A stretch of 64,000 nucleotides of DNA from Kibdelosporangium aridum (GCF_900176515.1 NZ_FWXV01000012.1:248001-312000), one strand, 5' to 3'; positions 8,906 to 19,121 are shown, numbered from the stretch's first letter. Notes: generated from the letters alone by a model not told the origin. A program made the numbers and translations.

Positions 8906-10494
8906 ATCGCCTCCTGTCGCCATTGGCCCGACATCGCGGCCGCGACCGGTTCCCTGTGCGGAAGGTCGCAGTCCTTGGCGATTTCCTGCTCAAACGTGTC
9001 CGCCCAGGCTTCCATCCGGTCGATGTTGCGTCGCATGTCACGGAAAGTCTGGTCGGGGGTCTTGTCCGTGAGGAGGTCCAAGTGCAGTTCGGCGCAGAAA
9101 GGTGCCTTGCTGTACTCGACGAACAGATACTTCTCCGGCTGCGGGGCCTGCGCGGCGAAGGCACGCAGGTTCGCCTGCATGCGCGCCTGGATGGGCAGGA
9201 ACCTCGCCGCGATGGGATGGAACTCGGCGGCCGCGCCCTCGCTCTTGAGCAGACCGCGGAACAGCAGCTGGCACGGAAGTGTCCAGTAGTACGACGTATC
9301 CCACAGGACCTTCGTGAACATGGCAGGCGCGTGCCCGAAGATCGAATAGCTGTCGTGGTACACCTGCAGGTAGTTCGGCCAGAGGTCCTCGAGCAGCAAC
9401 CGGTTGAACTCCTGGGTGACCTCGGCGGTCAGCCGGCCCTTGCGGTCGAGTTCGATCATCCGCGTCGTGATGGTGTTCGTGTAGGCGATGAAGTCCGTTC
9501 CCGGGCTGTAGAACGCGTCCAGGAAGACCGCGGCCTCACCGACACAGGACCATCGGTTGTGCGAAAAGGCTTGCTCGGATCCGTAGCTGACATTCCGCAG
9601 CTTCAGGAAGTCGAGGACCTCGGCCTGCGCGACGAACGCCGCGAGCGTCGGCTCGTGCTCGGCAAGCCATTGCCGCGCTCTCGGTTCCGTCGCATAGGTT
9701 TTGAAAGGATGGATACGTTCGTCGGTGACGATGCCGACGCTCGTGTTCCCGGATGCCAACGGGATCATCCACACCCAGTAGCCGCGGCCCATCAGATGAT
9801 TGGTGGAGAACCACCTGCGCTCCTGCGTTTTCGGCGTCCACGTCGGGCTCTTGGCCGCCGCCATCTTCTCGACGTCGTATTCCCCGCGGAAACGCCACCA
9901 AGCCGCGTTGATCTCGTGCGGGCTGGGGGTGCCGAGGCTGAGCTTGCGCTGCAGCAGCCGGTGGCGGCCGGAAGCGTCCACGACGAAGCGCGCCCGGACC
10001 TCGCGCTCGCCGCTCTGGTCGCCCGTCTGGTAGTGAACGACGTGATCGTCCCCAGTGGACGAAAGGTCGACGTCGAGCACCTTGGCACCCTCGACGAGAT
10101 CGACACCGAGTTCGTGCACGCCTTTGCGCAGATCGCGTTCGAGGATGCCGCGATCGATCTGATAGGACGGCACACGCGCGAACCGCCGCGCACCGAGTTC
10201 CGGCCGCTCCTCCAATGGTCCGTGCGGATCGCCGAAGAACATCCGCAGACCCAGCTTGTGCAGATGCCGCGTATTGAAATATCCGGTAAGGCCGAGCTGC
10301 TCGGTGAGGTAGTGCGCACCCCCTTCGACGGTGGCCTCCCCGACTTTGTGCGCACCGTCGGGAATGTCGCCTGAGGTCCGCTCCAGCACCAGCACCGTGA
10401 GGTCGGGCATGGTCCGCATGAGCTGCCTCGACAGCGTCAAGCCCGCGAGACCGCCACCGCACACCACGACGTCGTAACGTTCGACTGATTTCAT
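8902..10494 (-). CDS. flavin-dependent halogenase-family protein
   Basis: A 530-residue FAD protein of the tryptophan-halogenase family. The dinucleotide motif is VVCGGGLAGLTLSRQL. The family motif WxWxIP is present as YWVWMIPL. The Lys in HKLGLRMFF lies where the catalytic Lys of PrnA-type halogenases is found, after the VGEATV segment. The protein could therefore be a true FADH2-dependent halogenase, but oxygenases of the same family exist, for example in aryl polyene clusters. No flavin reductase is encoded nearby. Start ATG 10494 has GGAG about 8 bp upstream and is 34 bp after the PKS stop. Confidence 0.8.
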   Translation of the reverse strand: MKSVERYDVVVCGGGLAGLTLSRQLMRTMPDLTVLVLERTSGDIPDGAHKVGEATVEGGAHYLTEQLGLTGYFNTRHLHKLGLRMFFGDPHGPLEERPELGARRFARVPSYQIDRGILERDLRKGVHELGVDLVEGAKVLDVDLSSTGDDHVVHYQTGDQSGEREVRARFVVDASGRHRLLQRKLSLGTPSPHEINAAWWRFRGEYDVEKMAAAKSPTWTPKTQERRWFSTNHLMGRGYWVWMIPLASGNTSVGIVTDERIHPFKTYATEPRARQWLAEHEPTLAAFVAQAEVLDFLKLRNVSYGSEQAFSHNRWSCVGEAAVFLDAFYSPGTDFIAYTNTITTRMIELDRKGRLTAEVTQEFNRLLLEDLWPNYLQVYHDSYSIFGHAPAMFTKVLWDTSYYWTLPCQLLFRGLLKSEGAAAEFHPIAARFLPIQARMQANLRAFAAQAPQPEKYLFVEYSKAPFCAELHLDLLTDKTPDQTFRDMRRNIDRMEAWADTFEQEIAKDCDLPHREPVAAAMSGQWRQEAM

Positions 10495-10528
10495 GATTTC
10501 CGCTCCGTCTTCAGCCAGCTCGGGCCGA

Positions 10529-13500
10529 TCAGAGATTCGTGAACATCGGGTATGTGTCCTTGACGGACAACTCACGGGCGATCGTGTCCATGACCTCAGC
10601 GCTGGGGTTCTGGATGAACAAATGGCCGCCGGGAACCGTGGTCATCGAGAACCCGCCACTGGTCAGCTTCTCCCAAGCCCGAAGCTGGTCCTCCGCGAAC
10701 AACGGGTCCTCCTCACCGTGCAGGACCGTGATCGGGGCACGCAACAGCACGCCGTCGGAGAACCGATAGTCGCCGAGCATCCTCAGGTCCGCCCGTACCG
10801 CGGGCATCAGCGGCTTGATCGAGTTCTCGTCGGCGATCGGCCCCATGAGCAGACCGTTGTCCCGCAACACTTCCAGCACCCTGTCGTCCGATTCACCGCC
10901 GACGATCTGGCCGTCCCGGAGGTGTTTCAGGCCGCGCACGTAGTCTTCGACGTGGATGGCCGACGGCCATCCCGCGATGATCAGCTTCGTCGGGACTTCG
11001 GCGAACTGCTGCTCGAGGTACTTCGTGAGCTCGTACGCGAGCAGCCCGCCCATGCTGTGCCCGTAGATGGCGAAGGACCTGTCGAGGTAGGGCAGCATCG
11101 CATCGGCCAGCTCGGCGATGAACTCCGGCATCGACTCGATCGGCACCTCGTTGATCCGGTCCTCACGGCCTGGGGCCTGAAGCGCCACGACCTCGACCGA
11201 GTCGGGCAGGTAGTCGGGCCATGGCGCGAAGACCGACGCGGCGCCTCCGACGAACGGCAGCGTGAACACGCGCAGCGAAGCCAAATTCGACCGGCCCTGC
11301 ACGGTGTGAATCCAGCGCTCCGGACCAGCGGCTTGCATCGCCGATTCGGGCTGGGCACCCGCCGCGCCGTCGAAGACCTGGCCGAGAACCTCCTTGGTGA
11401 GCTCGACGACGGTCGGCCCCCGCATCAGGCCCATGGTCGGGAAGTCGATCTCGAGGTGCTTGGCCAGCGCGTTGCGGATCTGGCCCGCCATCAGCGAGTC
11501 CATCCCGAGGTCGGTCAGGGCGACGTCGTGGGCGAGGCGCTCGACCGGCATGTCGAAGATCCGGGCGATCTGCTCGGAGAGTGCCGCGACGAGCCGCGGT
11601 TCGCGCGCGTCCTCCTCGAGTTCGAGCAACTCGGCCCGCAGGCCTTCCGTTCCGCCTGCCCCGGAACCCGATGCGCCTTCCATCGACAGATGGGCAAGCC
11701 GTGACGAGCTGCGGAACGACGGCATGACCTGGCTCATCTTCGCGAAGTTCACGCCGAACACGCTCGCGCGGCTGACTCCTTGCGCCAGGCACCGCCCGAC
11801 GAAGGCCAGTGCCTGGTCCGGTGAGATCGCCGTCCATCCCATCCGGGCGAGCGTGTCGACCTTGTTGCGCGCGATGAAGCCGACCTCGCCGATGGCGCCC
11901 CAGTTGACCGTCAACGCAGGCAGTCCCATGTCGCGGCGATACGCGGCCAGCGCTTCCAGGAACCCGTTCGCTGCCGAGTAGTTGGCCTGCCCGGGCGTTC
12001 CGATGTACCAGCTCATCGACGAGTACATGACGAACGCGTCCAGGTCGAGCTCACGCGTGTGGTTGTGCAGGTGCCACGCACCGTCGACCTTCGGCCGCAC
12101 GGCGGAAAGGAACTGCTCCTCCGTCATGTCGGCCAGCGACACGTCGTCGAGCACCATCGCCGCGTGGAAGATGCCCTTCAGCGGCGGCAGCGGCGCGATC
12201 CGCTCGATCAGACCCTTGACCTCGTCCTCGATCGACACGTCGGCCCGTTCGAGCACCACAGTGGCGCCCTGTGCCCGCATGCTCTCGATCGTCGCCTCGT
12301 TCTCGGCGTCCGTCTTCGCCCGGCGCCCGACCAGCACCACGGTCCGTGCGCTCTGCTCGACCAGCCATTGGGCGGTCCGCAGGCCAAATCCCGTGTATCC
12401 GCCCGTGACCAGGTAGGTGCCCTCGGCATCGAGCGTCTCCTGACCACTCGATGTCCGGTGGACGAGCAGCTCGGTGTCCGGCGCCAGTTCGACGACGACC
12501 TTGCCGATCTGCTTGGCGTTCGCCATGTACCGGAACGCGGCGGCCACGTCGCCCGCACCGAAGTCGGTGTGCGGAAGCGCGGGCAGCGTGCCTGCTGCGA
12601 CGCCGTCGAGAACCTCGGTCATCACCTGACGGCACAGCGCTGGGTCTTCCAGCAGCAGCCGGTCGATGTCGACCGCCGCGTAGCTCAGGTTGTTGCCGAA
12701 CGGCTTCAGGCCAAGCTGGTAGTTCTCGTAGATGTCCTTCTTGCCGATCTCCACGAACCGTCCGCGTGGGCGAAGCAGCTCAAGGCTCTTCGGAATGGTC
12801 TCGCCCTGAAGGGAATTCAGCACGATGTCCACACCGTCGTAGCGCTGCCGGATCTCCTCCGCGAAGGCGAGCGAACGGGAGTCGTACACCTGCTCGACGC
12901 CCAGCGAGCGAAGGTGGCCGCGCTTTTCCTCGCTTCCCGCCGTGGCCAGGACTGTCGCGCCGAGCGCCTGCGCGATGTGGACCGCAGCAAGCCCCACGCC
13001 GCCCGCGGCGGCGTGAATGAGCACGCGGGCACCCGCACGGAGCCTGCCCACCTCCACCAGCGCGTACCACGCGGTCAGGTACGCCATCGGCAGAGTCGCG
13101 GCCTCGACGTCCGAAAGGTTCGACGGGGATTTGAAGACCAGGCGGGCGTCGGTGGCCACCAGGTTGCTGAAGCACTCGCGGGCGAAGGCGATGACGCGAT
13201 CGCCCGGTGCCAGTCCTTCGACATCCGCACCGACCTGCGTGACGACGCCCGCGCACTCCACTCCGAGGTTGTCGTCGTAGAACCCGCCGAAAGTCGCTCC
13301 CTCGGCGAGCATTCCGAGCGTGAGCATGACGTCCCGGAAGTTCAGGCCGGTGGCGAGCGGCCGGATCGCGACCTCGCCACGGCCGAGTTCGGACAGCGGC
13401 TTTGCTTCGTACCGAAGCTGGTCGATCGCGTGCTCGCTGGGAACGGCCAAGCTGAAGGGCGTTTCGTCCGACACGCGGGTGGGCGTCGCGACAGACGCCT

Positions 13501-16500
13501 CGAATTCGGCGGGCGAGATGTGCTCGAGGCGGTCGACGAACCGCTCGTCCCCGCGGAAGGCAACCTCCTCGTCGGCTGTCCGCACGTGAAGCAGTTCATC
13601 CAGCAGCTGCGACGCCCGCTGCCCGGCGTTCGAGGTCGCCGGGTCGAAGTCGATGATCTTCGCTGGCAGGCTGATCTGCTCGTTCAACAGCACCCGGACG
13701 ATGCCCCAGCTCGGCAGCTGCGCGGGCGCCACGCGCTCGGCCTGGTCAAGGACCTGCGCCCCGGATGTCGCCACCCAGAACCGCGGCTGCTTCGCCCAGT
13801 TCACCTGCTCCACCGCCCGCACCAACGCGACCACGCTGTACGCGCCTTGGCTTTCGATCTCGGGCAGCAGCTCGGTGCTGAGCTCTGATCCCGCGAAATC
13901 CAGGTTCCACAGGTGCAGCACGCCCGCCACTTCTCCGGCGTGGTCTCGTACCTGCTCCAGCACGCGCTTCAGATCCTCGCTGCTGGTCGGGCGCACCCGG
14001 AAGCTGCGGGCGTCGACCTGCTCGAAGGCCTCACCGCGGGTGACCAGAACGCTGCCGGCCGCGGCATCCCCCACCAGGTCGAGGTACCGTTCGCCGACAC
14101 CTTCGGCGTCCGCCAGCACGACCCATGGCCCTTGCTGCGCGCGAGGCTGATGCGGTTCGAGGTCCACCACCTGCCCGCGCGCCACGATGACCGAGTTACC
14201 GGACTCCTCCGGCGTGTTCTTGTCCGACAGCACCTGGACGTGCTCAAAACCCGTGGTGGGCAAGAAGTCCAGCCATTGCGCTTCGGTCAGTACGGGGTAG
14301 CTGGGCCGAACGTCGTGGTCGTCGAACTTCCACCATCCTTCGGTCATCCCGAAGGTCAGGTCGACCCAGTGCGGCGGCACCGTGGCCTCCATGATCAGGA
14401 GCATGCCCTGGGAGGTCATCAGCCGCTGCACGTTGGCCAGCGTGGCCCGCAGACTCGGGGTGGCGTGCAAGACGTTCGATGCCACAACGATGTCGTAGTA
14501 GTGCGGGTCGAACCCTTGCTCCTCGACGTCCTGCTCGATGTCGAGGATCCGGTAATCCACGAAGTCGTATTCGGCGAAACGCTCACGCGCCTTGGCAAGG
14601 AACAGCTGGCCGACATCGGAGTACACGTACTCCGCGCGATCACGCGGCAGTTCGGACAGCACGAAGCCGGTCGTACCGCCCGTGCCCGCGCCGATCTCGA
14701 GTACCCGCACCGGCCGGTCGGCCGGCAGCGACCGCATGCACTGCGCGACGACCTCGCTGATGATGCGGTTCGTCTTCTCGAACGAGAACGAGGTCGTGTA
14801 CAGGTCGACGACCGATTGGAACTCGTGCTCCGGGAAGATGAGCTCAACGGGATTGACCTCGTCACGAAGGACTGTGGCCAGTTCCTTCCCACAGCGCTCC
14901 AGCAGGGCGTACTCGGACTCGCATTCGGGATGTTCACGGCGCAGCCGGGCGAGATCCGATCCAGTGTCGACACGCTCGGGCGTGCGCAGCACGTGCCAGG
15001 TGGCTGTGTCGTTTTCGACGATCCCGTGCTGTGCAAGCAGTTCCAGCAGGCGGCCGAGGTAGCGCCGGTGCTTGTCGTGAACTCCCATCTCCGCTGCGGC
15101 CTCGTCGAGCGTGAAGCGGCGGCCTTCGGTCAGATCCATGTCCAGGTTGTGCAGAGCTTCAGTCACGTAGTCGATGCACAGCCGGTTCATCTTCGCTTCC
15201 GTCACGGCGTGGTAGCCGCGGTTGACCGGCCAGTTCCGCAACTCGTCGAGCAAGGGCTCGACGGCGGCCTGCACGGTCGTGTCCGAGGCGAGGAAATCCG
15301 CAGGCATCCGTGTCTTCCTGTGCACCGCAGCCGGGTGCCAACGGAAGTCGTAGAACCAGTTCGCGAGTGCGTCACCGTCATCAGCGCTTCGGGTGATGGA
15401 CTTGAACTTCAGGCCGTCGAACTCGGCCACGATCGTTCCGTCCTCGTCGACGATCCAGAAGTCGCCCGAGCTGAACATCGGGTCGTCGGTCGCGTGCGCT
15501 TGCGCGTAGACGAACAAGCGGCCGCTCGGCCTCGTGTGGAAGCTGAGCCGTTTGACCTCGACCGGCAGGTAGAGCATTTTGGCTTGGTGGTTGACGACAT
15601 CGCCCGTCAGCACATCGCCGTACGCGACGGGAAGCGTCGTGATGCACGAGTCGAGCACGCCTGGGTGGATCGCATGACGCGGCGCCTCGTCCGCGCTGGC
15701 GGCAGGTGTTTCGAGCTGCGCGAGACACTTGCGGTCCGAGCGCCAGAACTGCACAGCCGCACGGAATGTGGGGCCCAGAGCCAAGCCATTGCGGCCGAGA
15801 ACGGCGTAGAGCTCCGCGGGATCGATCTCCACGGGGCATTCCGCTTGAAGTTCCGAGATCGGTTTGGGCAGCGCGGTGGTGGGAGCACCGCGCCGCAGCG
15901 TCCCGACCGAATGCAAAGTCCATTCGGCGTCGCTGTCCTGACGGCTATACACGGAGAAGTGCATCGCTTGCGTCAGAACAACTTGGACGACGGGAGCCGG
16001 GCGGTCGTCGAACACGAAGAGCGCTCGGCGGAATTCGACGTCCTCGAGTGAGAACGGACCGTCGCCGAACGCGTCCTGCGCGCAGCCGAACACCATGTCG
16101 AGGTACGCCGCCGCCGGAAAGACGATGGGTCCCTGGACACGATGGTCATCCAGCCACGGGAACCGGATCGGGTCGAGCACCAGTTCCCATACGCGCTTAC
16201 CCGGCTCGTCCGCGGCGCGGTTCTCGGTCCCGACGAGCGGGTGGTTCAGCGACGGGAACCGCCGACCCCGTGACGTCGGTGTTTCCAGCCAATAGGTTTC
16301 ACGCTGCCATGGGTAGAACGGCACCTGCACGCGTCCGGTGATCCCGTCGAACACACCCGCCCAGTTCGGGTCGTAACCGGCCACATACAACGAAGCCAGT
16401 GAGTTCAACAGGGTGTGGCGGTCGCTTTGCTTGCGGTGCAACGACGCGACGACAACTCCCTCGGCGCGACGCTTTTCGAGCAGTTCCGAGATGGCTGTGG

Positions 16501-18970
16501 CGTGAATGGGATGCGGGCCCAACTCGACGAACGCCAGGTGCTGGTCCTCGATGAGGCGATCGACGGTGGGTGCGAACATCACCGGCTGGCGGATGTTCTG
16601 CCACCAGTACCCGGCATCGAGCGCGCCGGTGGGCACGACGTCGGCGGTGACGGTCGAGTACATCGGAATCGACGACGGGCCTGAGGTGATCCCGGCGAGC
16701 GAGGCGAGCAGCTCGTCCTTCAGCGGGTCCATGTGGTGGCTGTGGAAGGCCACGCTGACCTGGAGCATCCGGCAGAAGATCTTGTCCCGGCCCAGCTCGC
16801 GCTCGATCTCCTCGAGCGCGTCGGGATCACCGGCGAGGGCAACCGATTCCGGGCCGTTGTGCGCCGCGACTTCCACCCGCCCGCGGTACGCGGCGATCCG
16901 GCTTTCCACCTCGCTCGGCGGCAGGCCGACCGCGAGCATCTTCCCCTTGCCGGACGCTTTCTGCTGCACCCGGCTGCGATGGAAGATGACCCGTACCGCG
17001 TCCTCAAAGGACAGTGCACCCGACACGCAGGCGGCAGCGACTTCGCCGATGCTGTGACCGACGACGGCCGATGGCGCGATTCCCCAGCTCTGCCACAAGC
17101 TCGCCAGCCCGACCTGCACCGCGAAAACCGCGGGCTGGGCGATGAACGTCTCACCGATGCGGCTGCTGGCCTCGTCGCGGCGAAGTTCCTCCATCACCGA
17201 CCAGTCCGCGTACTTGCCCAGTTCGGCGTCGACGCGCTCGACGGTCTGCCGGAATACCTCGCTCTCGTCGAGCAACTCACGTGCCATACCCCACCACTGC
17301 GGGCCCTGACCGGAGAAAACGAAGGCCACGCTCGCCGCGGTGGACGCTTTCACGCCGCTGTACACCGAATCGGGCGACGAGCCTGCCTGGATATCGCGCA
17401 GAGTGGCGCGCAGTTCGTCCACAGAGGACCCGACGATGGCAAGCCGGTGGTCGTAATGCGGACGCGCTTGTGCTTGCGTGGATGCGATGGCAGGCAGCGC
17501 CGCCGCGCCGCGGGGCTCGTCGAGGAAGTCGGCGTAACTGTCGACGTACGCGCTAAGGGCGTCTTTGGTCTTGGCACTGAGGGTGAACAGGACCTGTTCG
17601 TGCGTCGCGGCTTGTGTTTCCTCGTCCCGGTCCGTCTCCGCAACGCCCTCCAGGATCACGTGGGCGTTGGATCCGCCGAACCCGAAGGAGTTCACTCCTG
17701 CAAGGCGCGGCCCGTCCCCCGGCCACGGTTGGCGTGCCGTGGCCAGCCGCAGGCCCAGTTCCTCGAACGGGATCGCCGGGTTCGGCTCCTCGGCGTGGAT
17801 GTTCGCCGGGATCTCACCTTTGCTCACGACCAGGCACGCCTTGATCATTCCGGCGATCCCGGCCGCGGGCTCGAGGTGGCCCATGTTCGACTTCACCGCG
17901 CCGACGATGCACGGGCCCTGCCCGTTGCGCCCGGATCCCAGCGCCTTTCCGAGCGCACGAGCCTCGATCGGGTCGCCGACGGACGTTCCCGTGCCGTGCG
18001 CTTCGATGTAGCCGATGCTGGTTGGGGCGACGCCCGCGTCGCGGCAGGCATCCAGGATCATCTGTGCCTGGGCTTCCTCGCTGGGCACGGAGATGCCATT
18101 GGTGCGGCCGTCCGAGTTCGTCGCGGTACCGCGGATCACCGCGTAAATGCGATCGCCATCGGCGACGGCCGCGGACAGCGGCTTCAGCACGACGGTTCCC
18201 GACCCCTCGCTCCGCACGTAGCCGTCGGCCGACTTGCTGAAGGACTTGGATCGGCCTTCGGGAGACAGGAATGTCCCCTGGCTGAACGCGATGGTCGTCT
18301 CGGGGATGAGCAGCGCACCGACTCCACCGGCGATCGCCATCGTCGCCTCGCCGGAGCGAATACTGCGGCACGCGAGGTGAATGGCGACCAACGAGGACGA
18401 ACACGCCGTGTCCACAATCATGCTGGGACCACGAAGGTCGAGCAGGTAGGAGACGCGGTTGGCCACGATGCAGTTCGTGACGCCCGCCATTGTGTGGCCA
18501 CCGAGCAGATAGCGGTTCTCGGGATTGAGCTGGATGATGCCGTAGTCGTGACCGGAGACCCCCGCGTAGACAGCGGTCTTCGTGCCGGCGAGCAGTTCCG
18601 GGACGATTCCCGCGTCCTGCAGCGCTTCCCATGTCGTCTCGAGAAAGAGGCGCTGCTGCGGATCCATCCTGGCCGCCTCGGTCGGCGCGATGCCGAAGAA
18701 GTGCGCGTCGAATGCCGCGACGTCGTCGACGTATCCGCCGGCCTGCGTACGAAGATGCCCAGGCCGGGAAGCATCGTGGTCGTAGAAGGCCGCGCCCGTC
18801 CACCGATCCTTTGGCACCGCTTGAACGGCATCCCTCTCGTCAAGGAGAAGCCGCCAGAGATCGTCGGCGCTGGAGACGTGTCCTGGGAACCGGCAACCGA
18901 TTCCCACGACGGCAATACCCTCGTGTGCGCTCGACTCGGCCTCGCTCGAGGAGCTGTGCACAGAATTCAT
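10529..18970 (-). CDS. iterative type I PKS, KS-AT-DH-cMT-ER-KR-ACP-TE
   Basis: A 2813-residue single-module synthase. KS spans residues about 17-445 with Cys190 in VDTACSSSL, then EAHGTGTSVGDP and KSNMGHLEP. AT spans about 555-860 with Ser640 in GHSIGE and an AFHS motif, pointing to malonyl-CoA. DH is about 900-1190 with His943 in HRVQGPIVFP. A C-methyltransferase follows, with VLEIGAGTGGTTG near residue 1425. ER covers about 1845-2155 (AAAGGVGLAAVHIAQALG), KR about 2180-2370 (VTGGYTGFG, ANYSAAN), ACP has Ser2492 in GMDSL, and a GrsT-like thioesterase ends the chain with Ser2639 in GHSMGG. A complete reductive loop plus cMT suggests a reduced, methyl-branched chain released by TE. First gene of the operon; ribosome site GAAGG before ATG 18970. 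Confidence 0.93.
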   Translation of the reverse strand: MNSVHSSSSEAESSAHEGIAVVGIGCRFPGHVSSADDLWRLLLDERDAVQAVPKDRWTGAAFYDHDASRPGHLRTQAGGYVDDVAAFDAHFFGIAPTEAARMDPQQRLFLETTWEALQDAGIVPELLAGTKTAVYAGVSGHDYGIIQLNPENRYLLGGHTMAGVTNCIVANRVSYLLDLRGPSMIVDTACSSSLVAIHLACRSIRSGEATMAIAGGVGALLIPETTIAFSQGTFLSPEGRSKSFSKSADGYVRSEGSGTVVLKPLSAAVADGDRIYAVIRGTATNSDGRTNGISVPSEEAQAQMILDACRDAGVAPTSIGYIEAHGTGTSVGDPIEARALGKALGSGRNGQGPCIVGAVKSNMGHLEPAAGIAGMIKACLVVSKGEIPANIHAEEPNPAIPFEELGLRLATARQPWPGDGPRLAGVNSFGFGGSNAHVILEGVAETDRDEETQAATHEQVLFTLSAKTKDALSAYVDSYADFLDEPRGAAALPAIASTQAQARPHYDHRLAIVGSSVDELRATLRDIQAGSSPDSVYSGVKASTAASVAFVFSGQGPQWWGMARELLDESEVFRQTVERVDAELGKYADWSVMEELRRDEASSRIGETFIAQPAVFAVQVGLASLWQSWGIAPSAVVGHSIGEVAAACVSGALSFEDAVRVIFHRSRVQQKASGKGKMLAVGLPPSEVESRIAAYRGRVEVAAHNGPESVALAGDPDALEEIERELGRDKIFCRMLQVSVAFHSHHMDPLKDELLASLAGITSGPSSIPMYSTVTADVVPTGALDAGYWWQNIRQPVMFAPTVDRLIEDQHLAFVELGPHPIHATAISELLEKRRAEGVVVASLHRKQSDRHTLLNSLASLYVAGYDPNWAGVFDGITGRVQVPFYPWQRETYWLETPTSRGRRFPSLNHPLVGTENRAADEPGKRVWELVLDPIRFPWLDDHRVQGPIVFPAAAYLDMVFGCAQDAFGDGPFSLEDVEFRRALFVFDDRPAPVVQVVLTQAMHFSVYSRQDSDAEWTLHSVGTLRRGAPTTALPKPISELQAECPVEIDPAELYAVLGRNGLALGPTFRAAVQFWRSDRKCLAQLETPAASADEAPRHAIHPGVLDSCITTLPVAYGDVLTGDVVNHQAKMLYLPVEVKRLSFHTRPSGRLFVYAQAHATDDPMFSSGDFWIVDEDGTIVAEFDGLKFKSITRSADDGDALANWFYDFRWHPAAVHRKTRMPADFLASDTTVQAAVEPLLDELRNWPVNRGYHAVTEAKMNRLCIDYVTEALHNLDMDLTEGRRFTLDEAAAEMGVHDKHRRYLGRLLELLAQHGIVENDTATWHVLRTPERVDTGSDLARLRREHPECESEYALLERCGKELATVLRDEVNPVELIFPEHEFQSVVDLYTTSFSFEKTNRIISEVVAQCMRSLPADRPVRVLEIGAGTGGTTGFVLSELPRDRAEYVYSDVGQLFLAKARERFAEYDFVDYRILDIEQDVEEQGFDPHYYDIVVASNVLHATPSLRATLANVQRLMTSQGMLLIMEATVPPHWVDLTFGMTEGWWKFDDHDVRPSYPVLTEAQWLDFLPTTGFEHVQVLSDKNTPEESGNSVIVARGQVVDLEPHQPRAQQGPWVVLADAEGVGERYLDLVGDAAAGSVLVTRGEAFEQVDARSFRVRPTSSEDLKRVLEQVRDHAGEVAGVLHLWNLDFAGSELSTELLPEIESQGAYSVVALVRAVEQVNWAKQPRFWVATSGAQVLDQAERVAPAQLPSWGIVRVLLNEQISLPAKIIDFDPATSNAGQRASQLLDELLHVRTADEEVAFRGDERFVDRLEHISPAEFEASVATPTRVSDETPFSLAVPSEHAIDQLRYEAKPLSELGRGEVAIRPLATGLNFRDVMLTLGMLAEGATFGGFYDDNLGVECAGVVTQVGADVEGLAPGDRVIAFARECFSNLVATDARLVFKSPSNLSDVEAATLPMAYLTAWYALVEVGRLRAGARVLIHAAAGGVGLAAVHIAQALGATVLATAGSEEKRGHLRSLGVEQVYDSRSLAFAEEIRQRYDGVDIVLNSLQGETIPKSLELLRPRGRFVEIGKKDIYENYQLGLKPFGNNLSYAAVDIDRLLLEDPALCRQVMTEVLDGVAAGTLPALPHTDFGAGDVAAAFRYMANAKQIGKVVVELAPDTELLVHRTSSGQETLDAEGTYLVTGGYTGFGLRTAQWLVEQSARTVVLVGRRAKTDAENEATIESMRAQGATVVLERADVSIEDEVKGLIERIAPLPPLKGIFHAAMVLDDVSLADMTEEQFLSAVRPKVDGAWHLHNHTRELDLDAFVMYSSMSWYIGTPGQANYSAANGFLEALAAYRRDMGLPALTVNWGAIGEVGFIARNKVDTLARMGWTAISPDQALAFVGRCLAQGVSRASVFGVNFAKMSQVMPSFRSSSRLAHLSMEGASGSGAGGTEGLRAELLELEEDAREPRLVAALSEQIARIFDMPVERLAHDVALTDLGMDSLMAGQIRNALAKHLEIDFPTMGLMRGPTVVELTKEVLGQVFDGAAGAQPESAMQAAGPERWIHTVQGRSNLASLRVFTLPFVGGAASVFAPWPDYLPDSVEVVALQAPGREDRINEVPIESMPEFIAELADAMLPYLDRSFAIYGHSMGGLLAYELTKYLEQQFAEVPTKLIIAGWPSAIHVEDYVRGLKHLRDGQIVGGESDDRVLEVLRDNGLLMGPIADENSIKPLMPAVRADLRMLGDYRFSDGVLLRAPITVLHGEEDPLFAEDQLRAWEKLTSGGFSMTTVPGGHLFIQNPSAEVMDTIARELSVKDTYPMFTNL

Positions 18971-19045
18971 CGCATTACCTTCGTTTTGTCATCACACATA
19001 TCTCGACACATGTGATCCACCCCGGGACGATGTTGAGAAGGTGAT

Positions 19046-19121
19046 ATGACCGTCAAGCTCCCAGCAGATCGGCTGCCGGAAACTTGACGGTCATGCCCCT
19101 CCCCGAAAAATGACCGGCAAG
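19046..19121. repeat. inverted and direct repeat upstream of the PKS gene
   Basis: ATGACCGTCAAG at 19046-19057 is the exact reverse complement of CTTGACGGTCAT at 19083-19094, with 25 bases between. A third, near-identical copy, ATGACCGGCAAG, occupies 19110-19121. The block lies about 75-150 bp upstream of the PKS start. It could be an operator for the PKS promoter or a hairpin in the leader; TTGACG in the second copy could also serve as a -35 element on the plus strand. Confidence 0.5.

Noticed and set aside
10529..18970. Enediyne PKS
   Set aside because: The domain order includes AT, cMT, ER and a terminal TE and lacks the enediyne arrangement (internal ACP and C-terminal PPTase-like domain); no enediyne cassette genes are adjacent.
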